The notes under the pieces were generated by a model. It saw only the letters and a program-made list of their open reading frames with translations. It made no database searches and was not told where the DNA came from. This document shows, piece by piece, positions 21,397-30,519 of a stretch of 64,000 nt of DNA; position 1 is the stretch's first letter, and each line of letters opens with the position of its first letter. The translations under genes and the position numbers were made by a program. The stretch is from Paucisalibacillus globulus (GTDB lineage Bacteria; Bacillota; Bacilli; Bacillales; Amphibacillaceae): contig NZ_LT855385.1 in assembly GCF_900184735.1 (NCBI RefSeq), positions 1 to 64,000 on the forward strand, given 5' to 3'.

Positions 21397-22254
21397 ATGT
21401 ATCAAGGTTGGCTAATTTATAGTGAGCAAGACGCAATATACAATCAATCTTATATAAAATGGTTTATCGATGAAGCGAAAAAACAAAATATAGCTCTTCA
21501 ATTAATCCTTCGTGAAGAACTGACAATAGGGGTATCTGGAAATAAGAATTCTACACTATTAAAAGGAAAGAAAACCATATTACCGAATTTCGCTATTATT
21601 CGAACGGTGGAACCTTTACTTAATTTACATTTAGAATCGCTAGGTATGCCTATTTTTAATTCATCCTATATATCAGAAGTGGCTAACCATAAAGCAAGAA
21701 CATATTTTGAAGTGGCGAAACTTGGAATACCAATGGTCAACACTGCCTTTTTCAATAGAAATAATCTAACAAGTCATGTACCGATGCCCTTCCCTTTTGT
21801 AATAAAAGAGGCAGCAGGTAGAGGCGGGAAACAAGTCTATTTTATTGAAAATGAGCATGATTGGGATGTATTTATATCAAATGCTTCTCCAACTGATTAC
21901 GTAGTTCAATCTACAGATGTTCAATTAGGTAAGGACCTAAGAGTATTTATAGTAGGTAAAGAAATCATTGGGGCTGTACTAAGGGAAAGCAGCTCTGATT
22001 TCCGAGCTAACTTCAAGCTAGGTGGATCTGCTAAACTATACCGACTTTCATTAGCTGAAAAGGAGATGGTTGGTAAGATTATCAATCATTTTGATTTTGG
22101 AATGGTTGGGATAGATTTTTTAATTGGTCACCAAAATGAGTTACTGTTCAATGAAATAGAGGACGTTGTTGGTTCCAGAACCTTAAGTGCAGTTAGTGAT
22201 ATTAATATTTTAGAGAAATATGTGACCCATATTAAAACAAGGCTGCTTTCCTAA
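21397..22254 (+). CDS. RimK-type ATP-grasp ligase 2 (variant metal site)
   Basis: This 285-residue paralogue of the preceding gene has the same layout: an N-terminal domain, FVIKEAAGRGGKQVYFI around the ATP-binding lysine, the DLRVFIVGKEIIGAVLR signature and DFRANFKLGG. The C-terminal metal motif reads FNEIEDVVGSRTL, so the usual Asn of E-x-N is replaced; this may change metal binding or mean a non-catalytic partner. It starts 2 bp after gene 1. It ends before repeat copy 2 and is convergent with valS. Substrate unknown. Confidence 0.78.
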   Translation: MYQGWLIYSEQDAIYNQSYIKWFIDEAKKQNIALQLILREELTIGVSGNKNSTLLKGKKTILPNFAIIRTVEPLLNLHLESLGMPIFNSSYISEVANHKARTYFEVAKLGIPMVNTAFFNRNNLTSHVPMPFPFVIKEAAGRGGKQVYFIENEHDWDVFISNASPTDYVVQSTDVQLGKDLRVFIVGKEIIGAVLRESSSDFRANFKLGGSAKLYRLSLAEKEMVGKIINHFDFGMVGIDFLIGHQNELLFNEIEDVVGSRTLSAVSDINILEKYVTHIKTRLLS

Positions 22255-22282
22255 TGATTGTTGATCTTTTCTTTCATAGTTG

Positions 22283-22702
22283 ATAGAAACTGTGCGGTAC
22301 AACATTATTAGATTTGGGGAAGCTTGATGCTACCGCTCCGGCAGAATACTCCGCTTTCCGCGGGCGGCTGGTGAGCCTCCTCGTGCTTTCGCACTGCGGG
22401 GTCTCACCTATGCCTATCCTCCCGCAGGAGTCTCCGTATTCTACCTGCGCTAGTGATTTCTTTTATTTAAGCGTGTCTGCTATTAGTTTATTATCAAGAC
22501 AATAATTATTTGGAATAATAAATTGCCACACATGCTAGCGAAGGAAATACACGGAGACTCCTACGGGAATAGCACGTGTCCGAAGACCCCGCAGAGGTGG
22601 TCTTTCCTCGAGGAGGCTGAGGCCGGGCCCGTGGAAAGCGGAGTGTATTTCCGTAGCGGGTATGATGCACTATCCAAAATGCTTATTACCGCACAGTTTC
22701 TA
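22283..22702. repeat. Compound hairpin repeat, copy 2 (outer and inner parts exchanged)
   Basis: The inverted termini are ATAGAAACTGTGCGGTA at 22283-22299 and its complement at 22686-22702. The left arm 22335-22454 has a type B outer stem (GCAGAATAC) around the inner sequence normally found in type A arms (GGCGGCTGGTGAGCC and GGTCTCACC). The right arm 22534-22660 has a type A outer stem around the type B inner sequence (AGCACGTGTCCGAAGACC). This is the only copy seen with swapped inner parts. It is 420 bp, the shortest and cassette-free form, and lies between convergent genes. Confidence 0.9.
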
Positions 22703-22734
22703 ACAAATTGTGTGACTCTTTTATGAAACAAACT

Positions 22735-22785
22735 AAAACAAAAATAATCCAGGATTCGTAATAATTCTTATGAATCCTGGATTAT
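22735..22785 (-). terminator. Intrinsic terminator of valS
   Basis: A perfect 14-bp stem ATAATCCAGGATTC and its complement lies 3 bp past the valS stop and is followed on the minus strand by TTTTTGTTTT. Confidence 0.92.
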
Positions 22786-22787
22786 GA

Positions 22788-25430
22788 TTAACCTCGTAAT
22801 TCTGCAAGTCGAGTTTTTACAGCTTCCTGCTTATCTAAATAATCTTGTTCCTTCTTCTTTTCTTCCTCAATTACCGCTTCAGGTGCTTTGGAGATAAAAC
22901 CTTGATTCTGTAATTTCTTTTGAACACGTTCTACTTCTTTGTTCCACTTATCAAGTTCTTTCTCAAGTCTAGCGATTTCTTTGTCAAAATCAATTAATCC
23001 TTCAAGAGGTAGGAAGATTTCCGCTCCTGTAACAACTGCAGTCATTGCCTTTTCAGGTGCATCAACATTCGTAGCAATCACCAATTCACTTGGATTACAG
23101 AAACGTTCTAAATATCCTCGGTTTGTTTCTAGTTCAGCTACAATGGAATCATCTTTCGCCTGTATTAAGAGACTAATTTGTTTGGACATTGGCGTATCCA
23201 CTTCTGCACGGATGTTACGAACGGATTTAATAATTGACACCAAGCGTTTCATTTCTTCCGCCGCTTTTTCATCATGGAAATCTTCTCGTACTGTTGGCCA
23301 ATCGGCAACAGTAATTGATTCTCCTTCATGTGGTAGCTTTTGCCATATTTCCTCTGTGATAAATGGCATAAATGGGTGTAATAGGCGCATAGTTTGGTCT
23401 AATACATAAGCTAAGACAGATTGTGTCGTTTTCTTCGCTTGTTCATCGTCCCCATAAAGTGGTAGTTTTGCCATTTCAATATACCAATCACAAAGTTCAT
23501 CCCAAATGAAATTATGCAGATGGCGGCCCGCTTCACCAAATTCATACTTATCGTTATTTCTAGTTACATGTTCAATCGTTTCATTTAATCTAGTTAGAAT
23601 CCATTTATCTGCAAGAGATAGTTCCCCTGATAAATCAATATCCTCGTAAGTAAAACCTTCCAAGTTCATTAATGAAAAACGTGATGCATTCCAGATTTTA
23701 TTAGCAAAGTTCCAAGTCGATTCTACCTTTTCCCAGAAGAAACGCATATCTTGACCAGGTGATGATCCAGTTAATAAAAAGTAACGCAGTGAATCCGCTC
23801 CATATTTTTCAATTACATCCATTGGGTCTACACCATTACCTAAAGACTTACTAAATTTGCGTCCTTGTTCATCACGGATTAGACCGTGAAGTAATACATC
23901 TTTAAATGGACGTTTACCAGTAAATTCTTTCGATTGGAAAATCATTCGCGCAACCCAGAAGAAAATAATATCATATCCAGTAATTAAAACATCAGTAGGG
24001 AAATAACGTTTTAAATCCTCTGAGTCTTCATTTGGCCAGCCCATTGTAGAAAACGGCCATAGCGCACTTGAGAACCAAGTGTCCAATACATCTTCATCCT
24101 GTTCCCAATTCTCAATATCAGTTGGTGCAACTTTACCTACATATATTTCACCTGTTTCTTTATGGTACCAGGCTGGGATTCGGTGTCCCCACCATAGTTG
24201 GCGGCTAATACACCAATCACGGATATTTTCCATCCAATTGAAATAGGTTTGCTCAAATCGTTTCGGAACAAAGTTAATTTTCTCTTCTGTATTTTGCATT
24301 TCCAATGCTGTATCAGCTAATGGTTGCATTTTTACAAACCATTGTGTAGATAAATATGGTTCGACAACTGCTCCACTACGTTCAGAATGTCCTACCTGAT
24401 GAATATGTTCTTCTATCTTAAAGAGTACTCCCATTTCCTGAAGATCTTTAACAATCTGCTTTCTACATTCAAAACGATCCATGCCTACATATTTCCCGGC
24501 ATTTTCATTCATTGTTCCATCTTCATTCATTACTAGGACACGTTCTAAGTTATGACGATTTCCAATTTCGAAGTCATTTGGATCGTGTGCTGGCGTAATC
24601 TTAACTGCACCGGAACCAAATTCTCTATCGACATACTCATCGGCAACAATTTTAATTTCTCGACCAACGATTGGAAGAACAACTGTCTTACCAATTAAAT
24701 GCTGATACCTTTCATCTTTAGGATGAACCGCTACAGCTGTATCCCCTAACATAGTTTCTGGACGGGTTGTAGCAATTTCAATAGTTTCATCACTATCCTT
24801 GATTGGATATTTCATATGATAGAAATTACCTTTAACCTCTTTATAGATTACCTCAATATCAGATAAAGCAGTTTTGGTTTGTGGGTCCCAATTGATAATG
24901 TATTTACCACGATAAATTAGTCCTTTTTCATATAAAGAAACAAAAACTTCCTTTACAGCATCGGATAAACCTTCATCAAGGGTGAAACGTTCTCTTGAAT
25001 AATCTAAACCTAAACCTAACTTTTCCCACTGTGAACGAATAAAAGATGCGTACTCTTCCTTCCAGTCCCAAGCTTTTGCAAGGAATTTTTCTCGACCGAG
25101 TTCATATCGGTTAGTTCCTTCTTCTTTTAGACGGGCTTCTACCTTCGCTTGTGTAGCTATTCCTGCATGGTCCATACCTGGTAGCCATAGTACATCATAC
25201 CCTTGCATTCTCTTCATTCGTGAAATAGTGTCTTGCATCGTTGTATCCCAAGCATGACCTAGATGTAAACGCCCTGTTACGTTTGGGGGTGGGATGACGA
25301 TGGAGAATGGTTCCTTCTCTGGGTCATCTTTTGCTTCAAAATATTTACCATCTAGCCAAAACTTATAACGAGAATCTTCTACTGCTTTATGATCGTACTT
25401 GGGTGGTAATGTAGTGTTGTTTTCCTGCAT
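22788..25430 (-). CDS. valS: Valyl-tRNA synthetase
   Basis: ValS charges tRNA-Val. The 880-residue class I enzyme has the HIGH-type motif [13 protein letters not shown] (about 48-60), a large editing insertion, the [12 protein letters not shown] form of KMSKS (about 524-535), the anticodon-binding domain and the C-terminal coiled-coil arm (about 810-880). Length is normal. GGAGG precedes the ATG. Expression should depend on tRNA-Val charging through the T-box leader immediately upstream. Confidence 0.98.
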   Translation of the reverse strand: MQENNTTLPPKYDHKAVEDSRYKFWLDGKYFEAKDDPEKEPFSIVIPPPNVTGRLHLGHAWDTTMQDTISRMKRMQGYDVLWLPGMDHAGIATQAKVEARLKEEGTNRYELGREKFLAKAWDWKEEYASFIRSQWEKLGLGLDYSRERFTLDEGLSDAVKEVFVSLYEKGLIYRGKYIINWDPQTKTALSDIEVIYKEVKGNFYHMKYPIKDSDETIEIATTRPETMLGDTAVAVHPKDERYQHLIGKTVVLPIVGREIKIVADEYVDREFGSGAVKITPAHDPNDFEIGNRHNLERVLVMNEDGTMNENAGKYVGMDRFECRKQIVKDLQEMGVLFKIEEHIHQVGHSERSGAVVEPYLSTQWFVKMQPLADTALEMQNTEEKINFVPKRFEQTYFNWMENIRDWCISRQLWWGHRIPAWYHKETGEIYVGKVAPTDIENWEQDEDVLDTWFSSALWPFSTMGWPNEDSEDLKRYFPTDVLITGYDIIFFWVARMIFQSKEFTGKRPFKDVLLHGLIRDEQGRKFSKSLGNGVDPMDVIEKYGADSLRYFLLTGSSPGQDMRFFWEKVESTWNFANKIWNASRFSLMNLEGFTYEDIDLSGELSLADKWILTRLNETIEHVTRNNDKYEFGEAGRHLHNFIWDELCDWYIEMAKLPLYGDDEQAKKTTQSVLAYVLDQTMRLLHPFMPFITEEIWQKLPHEGESITVADWPTVREDFHDEKAAEEMKRLVSIIKSVRNIRAEVDTPMSKQISLLIQAKDDSIVAELETNRGYLERFCNPSELVIATNVDAPEKAMTAVVTGAEIFLPLEGLIDFDKEIARLEKELDKWNKEVERVQKKLQNQGFISKAPEAVIEEEKKKEQDYLDKQEAVKTRLAELRG

Positions 25431-25453
25431 ATTTATAGCCTCCTTTTTATAAT

Positions 25454-25718
25454 AAAAAAACCCTCTTCATCCTAATAAAAGGACGAAAAGGGTATAATTT
25501 CCGTGGTACCACCTTTGTTTACAGGCAAATTAACTCCTGTACACTCATTGCTTGATAACGGTCATGAACCGGCAATCTCCTACTCATATTTTCAGAGTTG
25601 CTGCATCAAGGGCGACCTTCCAAAACGTTTACCTGGAAAACTCTCACCTAATGTTTTCCTCTCTTTAAAGCAACTATTCTGTACTCTTCCCTCTCACTTG
25701 CTTCACTTATAGTATTAT
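25454..25718 (-). promoter_or_regulatory. valS leader: T-box leader of valS
   Basis: The minus strand carries the T-box signature TGGTACCACGG (complement at 25501-25511). It is followed by a terminator hairpin with stem ACCCT...TCCT/AGGA...AGGGT at 25460-25493 and a T run. The upstream part has the AGGGAAGAGTACAG and GGTGAGAG landmarks of stem I. Uncharged tRNA should pair with the T-box and favour the antiterminator, allowing valS expression. I could not fix the specifier codon with confidence; valine (GUC) is expected from the gene. Confidence 0.9.
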
Positions 25719-25724
25719 TTTCTT

Positions 25725-25753
25725 ATTTTAGCCAATTTCTTTTATAAAATCAA
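25725..25753 (-). promoter_or_regulatory. Sigma-A promoter of the valS T-box transcript
   Basis: On the minus strand TTGATT (25748-25753) and TAAAAT (25725-25730) are 17 bp apart, placing the transcription start near 25718, right before the first leader stem. Confidence 0.65.
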
Positions 25754-25853
25754 CTATTAAATGGATTATTGCACGAATTAGCTTGGTTTATACATATAGT
25801 ATTACAAAAAGTTCTGTTTGGTGCATCCCAATAATGACTTGAGGTGATAGTTA

Positions 25854-26042
25854 ATGTCTAGATATTATCGATATCGTTTACCACCCTGGGCTAGAAATTG
25901 CTTGCATATCGCTGAAAAGGTAACTTTGCCTTTGCTCATTTTCCAATTAATACGTACGATTTTTATACCTACTACGTTTGATGTATTGCTTACACTGCTA
26001 TTTGCTACTATTTTTATCGCATTCTACCTTAAATGGATTTAG
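25854..26042 (+). CDS. Small hypothetical membrane protein
   Basis: I do not recognise this 62-residue product. It begins with a basic, aromatic stretch (SRYYRYRLPPWARN) and has two hydrophobic segments (about 24-38 and 42-60). GAGGTG lies 7 bp before the ATG, which supports it as a real gene. It is convergent with ysxE, and the two stop codons overlap by 4 bp. A weak promoter-like TTGCAC lies upstream near 25768. Function unknown. Confidence 0.6.
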   Translation: MSRYYRYRLPPWARNCLHIAEKVTLPLLIFQLIRTIFIPTTFDVLLTLLFATIFIAFYLKWI

Positions 26043-27052
26043 CTTTCACTTTCATCTAACGAGACCATCTCAAACTCTTCCTCTACAAATTCAGAGAAAT
26101 GAACTCCAAATAGTATTTGACGATGTAATCGTTGCAATTTAATCACATAATCTATCGTATTATCATCTGACTTTCGGTTAGCATAATGATCAATGGTTTC
26201 AAGATAGCGTTCTGGGTCGAGTAAATAAATAGCAAGTAATGTTAATTCATGATTTTCTAACTTATTCTCATCCGTGTAGACTTTTAATTTGTCTAATAAC
26301 AATCGTTTGTCTGTATCATAATGCAAGCTCTTATTCTTCATTATCATCGCTAAATCTACAATTGGGTGTTGGTAGGTAGCGTGTTCCCAATTAATAAAAT
26401 AGAGTTGATTCCCATGAATCACATGGGAATCTTTTAGTTTCCCATGACAAAGGCTTATCTTCCATTCTGCTATTTCATCAAGTGATTCCAAGTATTGGTT
26501 TAATCTTCTTTCTAATACATAAAACACTTGTACCAAATCACGATATTGTGTACAAACCAATAATTCTACTGGTGACATAAAATGCTGTGCTTCGAAATGT
26601 TCAACGTGGTTTAAAAGCTTTTTACGCAACTCTCCAACCTTCTTTTTATAAACCAGAAAGTTTTCACGAGAGCTATCCCGCATTTCACTAGAAAGAGATT
26701 GGACATTTCTTGTTTTAGCATGTATATAACCTAAATTTTGATAGACTTTTTCAATTGAGTAGGCTCGATTTTGAGACTCAACCCACGGGGTTAAATAATA
26801 AATATCATTCCCGTCTCTGGAATATAATTCACCTGAATGATTAAGATATACTGGTAATATATTTTGGAGGTTCTGTGATTGTGCAATCTGGTAAATCTCT
26901 AACCAGCGTGTAAGACTTTTATCATCTAAGGAAGCTTTTTTTAACGCATAACTTTGTTTATTACTTTGCACATAATAAACTCGATTGGTAACTTTATTAA
27001 TGTCTACTGGAAATACTTGATAGGATTCTAGTACTCGCCTGACATTCTCCAA
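26039..27052 (-). CDS. ysxE: Spore coat-associated CotS-type protein YsxE
   Basis: YsxE is a CotS-family kinase-like protein encoded next to spoVID. The TTG start with AGGTGG 9 bp upstream (LENVRRVLES) gives 337 residues; a longer frame runs almost to spoVID but covers a hairpin. The fold is recognisable from the YALKK lysine near the N-terminus, the catalytic-loop equivalent SLCHGKLKDSHVI and INWEHATYQHPIVDLA. The loop has HGKLKDSH in place of HGDxxxxN, so the catalytic Asp is replaced and this may be a pseudokinase. It follows spoVID by 71 bp. Confidence 0.85.
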   Translation of the reverse strand: MENVRRVLESYQVFPVDINKVTNRVYYVQSNKQSYALKKASLDDKSLTRWLEIYQIAQSQNLQNILPVYLNHSGELYSRDGNDIYYLTPWVESQNRAYSIEKVYQNLGYIHAKTRNVQSLSSEMRDSSRENFLVYKKKVGELRKKLLNHVEHFEAQHFMSPVELLVCTQYRDLVQVFYVLERRLNQYLESLDEIAEWKISLCHGKLKDSHVIHGNQLYFINWEHATYQHPIVDLAMIMKNKSLHYDTDKRLLLDKLKVYTDENKLENHELTLLAIYLLDPERYLETIDHYANRKSDDNTIDYVIKLQRLHRQILFGVHFSEFVEEEFEMVSLDESES

Positions 27053-27085
27053 ACTTTTACACCACCTATTGGATCCATTAATAGA

Positions 27086-27107
27086 CCCCTTGACTAAAGA
27101 CAAGGGG
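27086..27107 (-). terminator. Hairpin between spoVID and ysxE
   Basis: The stem CCCCTTG/CAAGGGG with an 8-base loop lies 17 bp after the spoVID stop. It is followed by TCTATTAATGG on the minus strand rather than a T run. It may be a weak terminator, attenuator or mRNA-stabilising element. Confidence 0.45.
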
Positions 27108-27123
27108 CAGATCAAACACTTAT

Positions 27124-28116
27124 TTAATTTTTTACAGGAATATAGAGTAATTGTCCTTCTCTTAAATCATCATCTTCTAAACTATTTTGATTACGAATGT
27201 GTAAAGTAGATGTCTCATACTTTTCCGCTATTTTTTCCAATGTATCATTGTCCTGAACAATACAAAGTCGGACCTTTGCAAATTCTTCTTCATCACTACG
27301 GAACATATCTGCAAGGTATGTTAAATCAGCTTTTTCAGTTCTAGATTCATAGCTCTCATCTAGACTATGTGATTCAATATCTAAGTAGGATGATGATTCT
27401 TCCACAACTTCTTCGATTACTTCCTCAACCTCAGGTTCTTGGTTCTTTTGGAAAAATTCATCAAAGGTTTGTGTCTTTTGCATGAATTTCCAACGGTCAC
27501 CATCATCATCACTATCTTTGACTTCTAATGTAGGAAGCTGCTCCGGTGACTCTTCTACATAACTGGAAGACTCGTTTTCTTGCTTTACTTCAAATTCAAA
27601 TTGGTCACTTAAATCTCTTGCCATCAAGCTCGATTCTTCATTTTCAACGCTCTCAGATTCTTCGGCTACATCTTCTAACTGGCTATTGATACCATGAATT
27701 TCAATGGTAGATCGTAGGTAAAGATGATCTGATGCTGGTAGTTCATAATCAAATTCAGAAATCATCACCGTTACATCATCTAAATTTTCCACTCGATAGG
27801 ATGGTACCGTTATTTCCACAGGGAAACGATGCATGAACTCGGCTCCTCCGAGTTGCGTGTCTGTTACTCTTTCCATGTAACGCTTTGAATCATATCCTTC
27901 TAAGTATGACTCGTCATCTTCGTTACTTAAGTTTTGGGTCTTTTGATAAGAACCTTGTAATTCCACTACTCCTCTAATAGAAATATAATCAGAAAATTCT
28001 TGTATTGAAATCTCAGGTTCTAGGGAAATACCCATAATTTCAGCGACTTCTTGGCCTTTTTCAAAATAAAGTGATTCATTTAGCTCAAAACGGAATACTG
28101 AGTTTTCGTTTACCAA
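27124..28116 (-). CDS. spoVID: Stage VI sporulation protein D (SpoVID)
   Basis: SpoVID drives spore coat encasement and binds SafA and SpoIVA. The TTG start (LVNENSVFRF) with GGGAGGA 6 bp upstream gives 330 residues. An N-terminal beta-rich domain (about 1-150, RFELNESLYFEKGQEVAE) is typical of SpoVID. A long acidic Ser/Glu-rich middle follows, then a C-terminal LysM domain (about 280-328, CIVQDNDTLEKIAEKYETST). B. subtilis SpoVID is far longer, mainly through the acidic part. A good sigma-E promoter lies upstream. Confidence 0.92.
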   Translation of the reverse strand: MVNENSVFRFELNESLYFEKGQEVAEIMGISLEPEISIQEFSDYISIRGVVELQGSYQKTQNLSNEDDESYLEGYDSKRYMERVTDTQLGGAEFMHRFPVEITVPSYRVENLDDVTVMISEFDYELPASDHLYLRSTIEIHGINSQLEDVAEESESVENEESSLMARDLSDQFEFEVKQENESSSYVEESPEQLPTLEVKDSDDDGDRWKFMQKTQTFDEFFQKNQEPEVEEVIEEVVEESSSYLDIESHSLDESYESRTEKADLTYLADMFRSDEEEFAKVRLCIVQDNDTLEKIAEKYETSTLHIRNQNSLEDDDLREGQLLYIPVKN

Positions 28117-28168
28117 GTTGATTCCTCCCTTCAAAACATGCATGCGATATGCTCTTAGCTACTAATTA

Positions 28169-28197
28169 TCTATATGAGCCAAGACCATAGGATATGC
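28169..28197 (-). promoter_or_regulatory. Sigma-E promoter of spoVID
   Basis: On the minus strand GCATATC (28191-28197) and CATATAGA (28169-28176) are 14 bp apart, matching the sigma-E pattern. spoVID is sigma-E dependent in B. subtilis. Confidence 0.6.
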
Positions 28198-28255
28198 TAA
28201 GTAAGGGAAATCTCTTTGTAAATTAAGGCTGTTTTCAAACAGTTTGTTACTGTTG

Positions 28256-29140
28256 ATAGAAACTGTGCGGCTAATAAATTTTATTTGGGAGCACCTAACT
28301 CGCTTCGGAAATACACTCCGCTTTTACTGTCAGCACAGGTGCGACATCTGTTCGAGAAGACCTCACAGTATCTACCTTGCCGCGGGCGGCTGGTGAGCCT
28401 CGGGCCAACAGGATGTTGGTCACAAAGGCGTTGCCTCAGGATGAGGCGTTCTTAGTCTTTGAACCCCTATTTTGCTCTTGCGGGGTCTCACCGATGCTCT
28501 ACCTTGCCGCGGGCGGCTGGTGAGCCTCGGGCCAACAGGATGTTGGTCACAAAGGCGTTGCCTCAGGATGAGGCGTTCTTAGTCTTTGAACCCCTATTTT
28601 GCTCTTGCGGGGTCTCACCGATGCCTATCCTCCCGCAGGACAAGGAACGCTACGAAAGAGGTACATCGCACGCAGAAAAAGTGATTTTCTTTTTCAAGGA
28701 GTCTCCGTGTATTTCCTTCGCTAGTATTGAGCGAAAAAAATTTTAGCAATTAAAATCAACACAATAATTACTTACTAACTTAAAGTTAGAATACCCAAAC
28801 TAGCGCAGGCAGAATACGGAGACTCCTCGAAAATAAAAAGCAATTTTCTTCGTGCGATGATTTCGCTGACGAAGAATTCCTTGGGACTGCGATTACTCGC
28901 CCCACCGAAAACCTTTGTCCTGCGGGAAAAGCACGTGTCCGAAGACCCCTAGAGAGACGAACTTTCCTCGAGGAGGCTGAGGGCGGGCCCGCGGCAAGGT
29001 AGACACTGCGACGGTCTTTTCGAGCAGATGTCGCCCCTGTGCTGGCAGTAAAAGCGGAGTATTCTGCCGGAGCGGTGTCGTACCAATATTCACTGCAATA
29101 GAATGAGAAGATTGATAGTAGTTACCGCACAGTTACTATC
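28256..29140. repeat. Compound hairpin repeat, copy 3 (expanded form with tandem duplication)
   Basis: The termini are ATAGAAACTGTGCGG at 28256-28270 and GTTACCGCACAGTT...CTATC at 29121-29140. The left arm 28301-28725 has a type A outer stem, and the right arm 28800-29075 has type B. At 885 bp it is the longest copy. The left arm holds cassette M2 (about 28319-28381), a perfect 127-bp tandem duplication (28371-28624) and cassette M1 (about 28638-28697). The right arm holds an enlarged M1 (about 28824-28924) and M2 (about 28991-29058). The spacer is the reverse complement of the copy 4 spacer with few changes. Confidence 0.9.
28371..28624 (+). repeat. 127-bp perfect tandem duplication inside repeat copy 3
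   Basis: Two identical 127-bp units, 28371-28497 and 28498-28624, each begin TCTACCTTGCCGCGGG and end GGTCTCACCGATGC. Each unit is the apical half of a hairpin arm with an inserted sequence containing CCAACAGGATGTTGG and GCCTCAGGATGAGGC palindromes. Complete identity suggests a recent event. Confidence 0.95.
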
Positions 29141-29174
29141 TACTATTTGCTAGATCACTATCAGGATAGAAAAT

Positions 29175-29221
29175 AAAAAGAAGGCTAACCTTTTAAAAAA
29201 TCAAGGGTTAGCCTTCTTTTT
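29175..29221 (-). terminator. Intrinsic terminator of the haem operon
   Basis: A 16-bp perfect stem (AAAAAGAAGGCTAACC and its complement) with a 15-base loop overlaps the hemL stop region and has T runs on both strands. Confidence 0.92.
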
Positions 29222-30506
29222 ATTTTAGTAGTGAAAATGCTTTTCTAGCTGCTTGGATTGTTTTTTTGATGTCTTCCTCTGTATGTTTTGTAGATAAGAA
29301 TAACCCCTCAAATTGTGATGGAGGTAGGAATATTCCTTCTTCAATCATGGTTCGGTAATATTGGTTAAAGTGTTCTAAATTAGATTTAGAAGCAGTCTCA
29401 AAGCTCGTAACAGGTTCTTCAGCAAAGAAGACTCCTACCATAGATCCTGCTCGGTTAATTTGTAATGGAACATTATAGTCTTCAGCTGCTTTTTTGTAGC
29501 CCTCTACCAATAGATCCACTTTCTTACTCATATCTTCATAGGATTCCTTTGTTAGTGCATCTAATGTTTCATAACCTGCTGTCATTGCTAAAGGATTGCC
29601 TGATAAGGTTCCAGCCTGATAAATTGGTCCTGCAGGTGCAACTTGCTGCATAATTTCCCTTTTTCCACCATATGCTCCAACTGGTAATCCTCCACCGATT
29701 ACTTTACCGAGACAAGTTAAATCAGGTATTACATCATAATAACCTTGTGCACAATGATAATCAACACGGAATCCAGTCATGACCTCATCAAATATTAATA
29801 AAGACCCATGGTCTTCCGTTATCTTTCTTAAGAACGGTAAAAAGTCATTGACTGGTGGTACTACCCCCATATTACCGCAAACTGGTTCAGCAATTACTGC
29901 TGCAATATTTTCACCATATTTATCAAAAGCAGTACGAACCCCTTCTTGGTCATTATAAGCGACTGTAATTGTATTTTGAGCAACTGACTTAGGGACTCCA
30001 GGACTATCTGGTAATCCTAGTGTGGCCACACCAGACCCTGCCTTAATTAATAAGGAATCTCCATGACCATGGTAACTCCCCTCAAATTTTAAGATTAGAT
30101 CTCTACCAGTAAATCCACGCGCTAATCTTAAAGCACTCATCGTCGCCTCAGTACCAGAATTAACCATACGAACAACTTCAATTGAAGGTACACGTTCAAT
30201 AACTAATTTTGCTAATTTATTTTCTAATACAGTTGGGGCACCAAAGCTTGTTCCATTTTCAATTACCTCGTGTAATTTACCAACTACTCTCTCATCAGCA
30301 TGACCTAATATAAGAGGTCCCCAACTCAAAACATAATCGATGTATTCATTGCCATCAATATCTTTAATTTTAGAGCCCTTTCCACTTTCCATAAAAATTG
30401 GGTCCATTCCAACTGATTTAAACGCTCGAACTGGTGAGTTTACACCACCGGGCATTAAATCAACAGCTTCCTTGTATGCATCAATTGATTGATTAAATTG
30501 CTTCAA
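29220..30506 (-). CDS. hemL: Glutamate-1-semialdehyde 2,1-aminomutase
   Basis: HemL converts glutamate-1-semialdehyde to 5-aminolevulinate. The 428-residue PLP enzyme has the family motifs [11 protein letters not shown] (about 140-150), DEVMTGFR (about 241-248) and the PLP lysine in [16 protein letters not shown] (Lys268). A TTG start follows GAGGTG. It is the last gene of hemAXCDBL and starts 13 bp after hemB. All key residues are present. Confidence 0.97.
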   Translation of the reverse strand: MKQFNQSIDAYKEAVDLMPGGVNSPVRAFKSVGMDPIFMESGKGSKIKDIDGNEYIDYVLSWGPLILGHADERVVGKLHEVIENGTSFGAPTVLENKLAKLVIERVPSIEVVRMVNSGTEATMSALRLARGFTGRDLILKFEGSYHGHGDSLLIKAGSGVATLGLPDSPGVPKSVAQNTITVAYNDQEGVRTAFDKYGENIAAVIAEPVCGNMGVVPPVNDFLPFLRKITEDHGSLLIFDEVMTGFRVDYHCAQGYYDVIPDLTCLGKVIGGGLPVGAYGGKREIMQQVAPAGPIYQAGTLSGNPLAMTAGYETLDALTKESYEDMSKKVDLLVEGYKKAAEDYNVPLQINRAGSMVGVFFAEEPVTSFETASKSNLEHFNQYYRTMIEEGIFLPPSQFEGLFLSTKHTEEDIKKTIQAARKAFSLLK

Positions 30507-30519
30507 TTTTTACACCTCA

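Noticed and set aside
22314-22726. Open frames inside the hairpin repeats (also at 28459, 28893, 36093, 36409, 42394 and 52749)
   Set aside because: They arise because the GC-rich repeat sequence lacks stops in some frames. The same frames recur with the repeat in either orientation, have no ribosome sites and end at arm boundaries.
28256-29140. Insertion sequence with its own transposase
   Set aside because: The internal sequence is hairpin arms and cassettes; no frame encodes a recognisable transposase.
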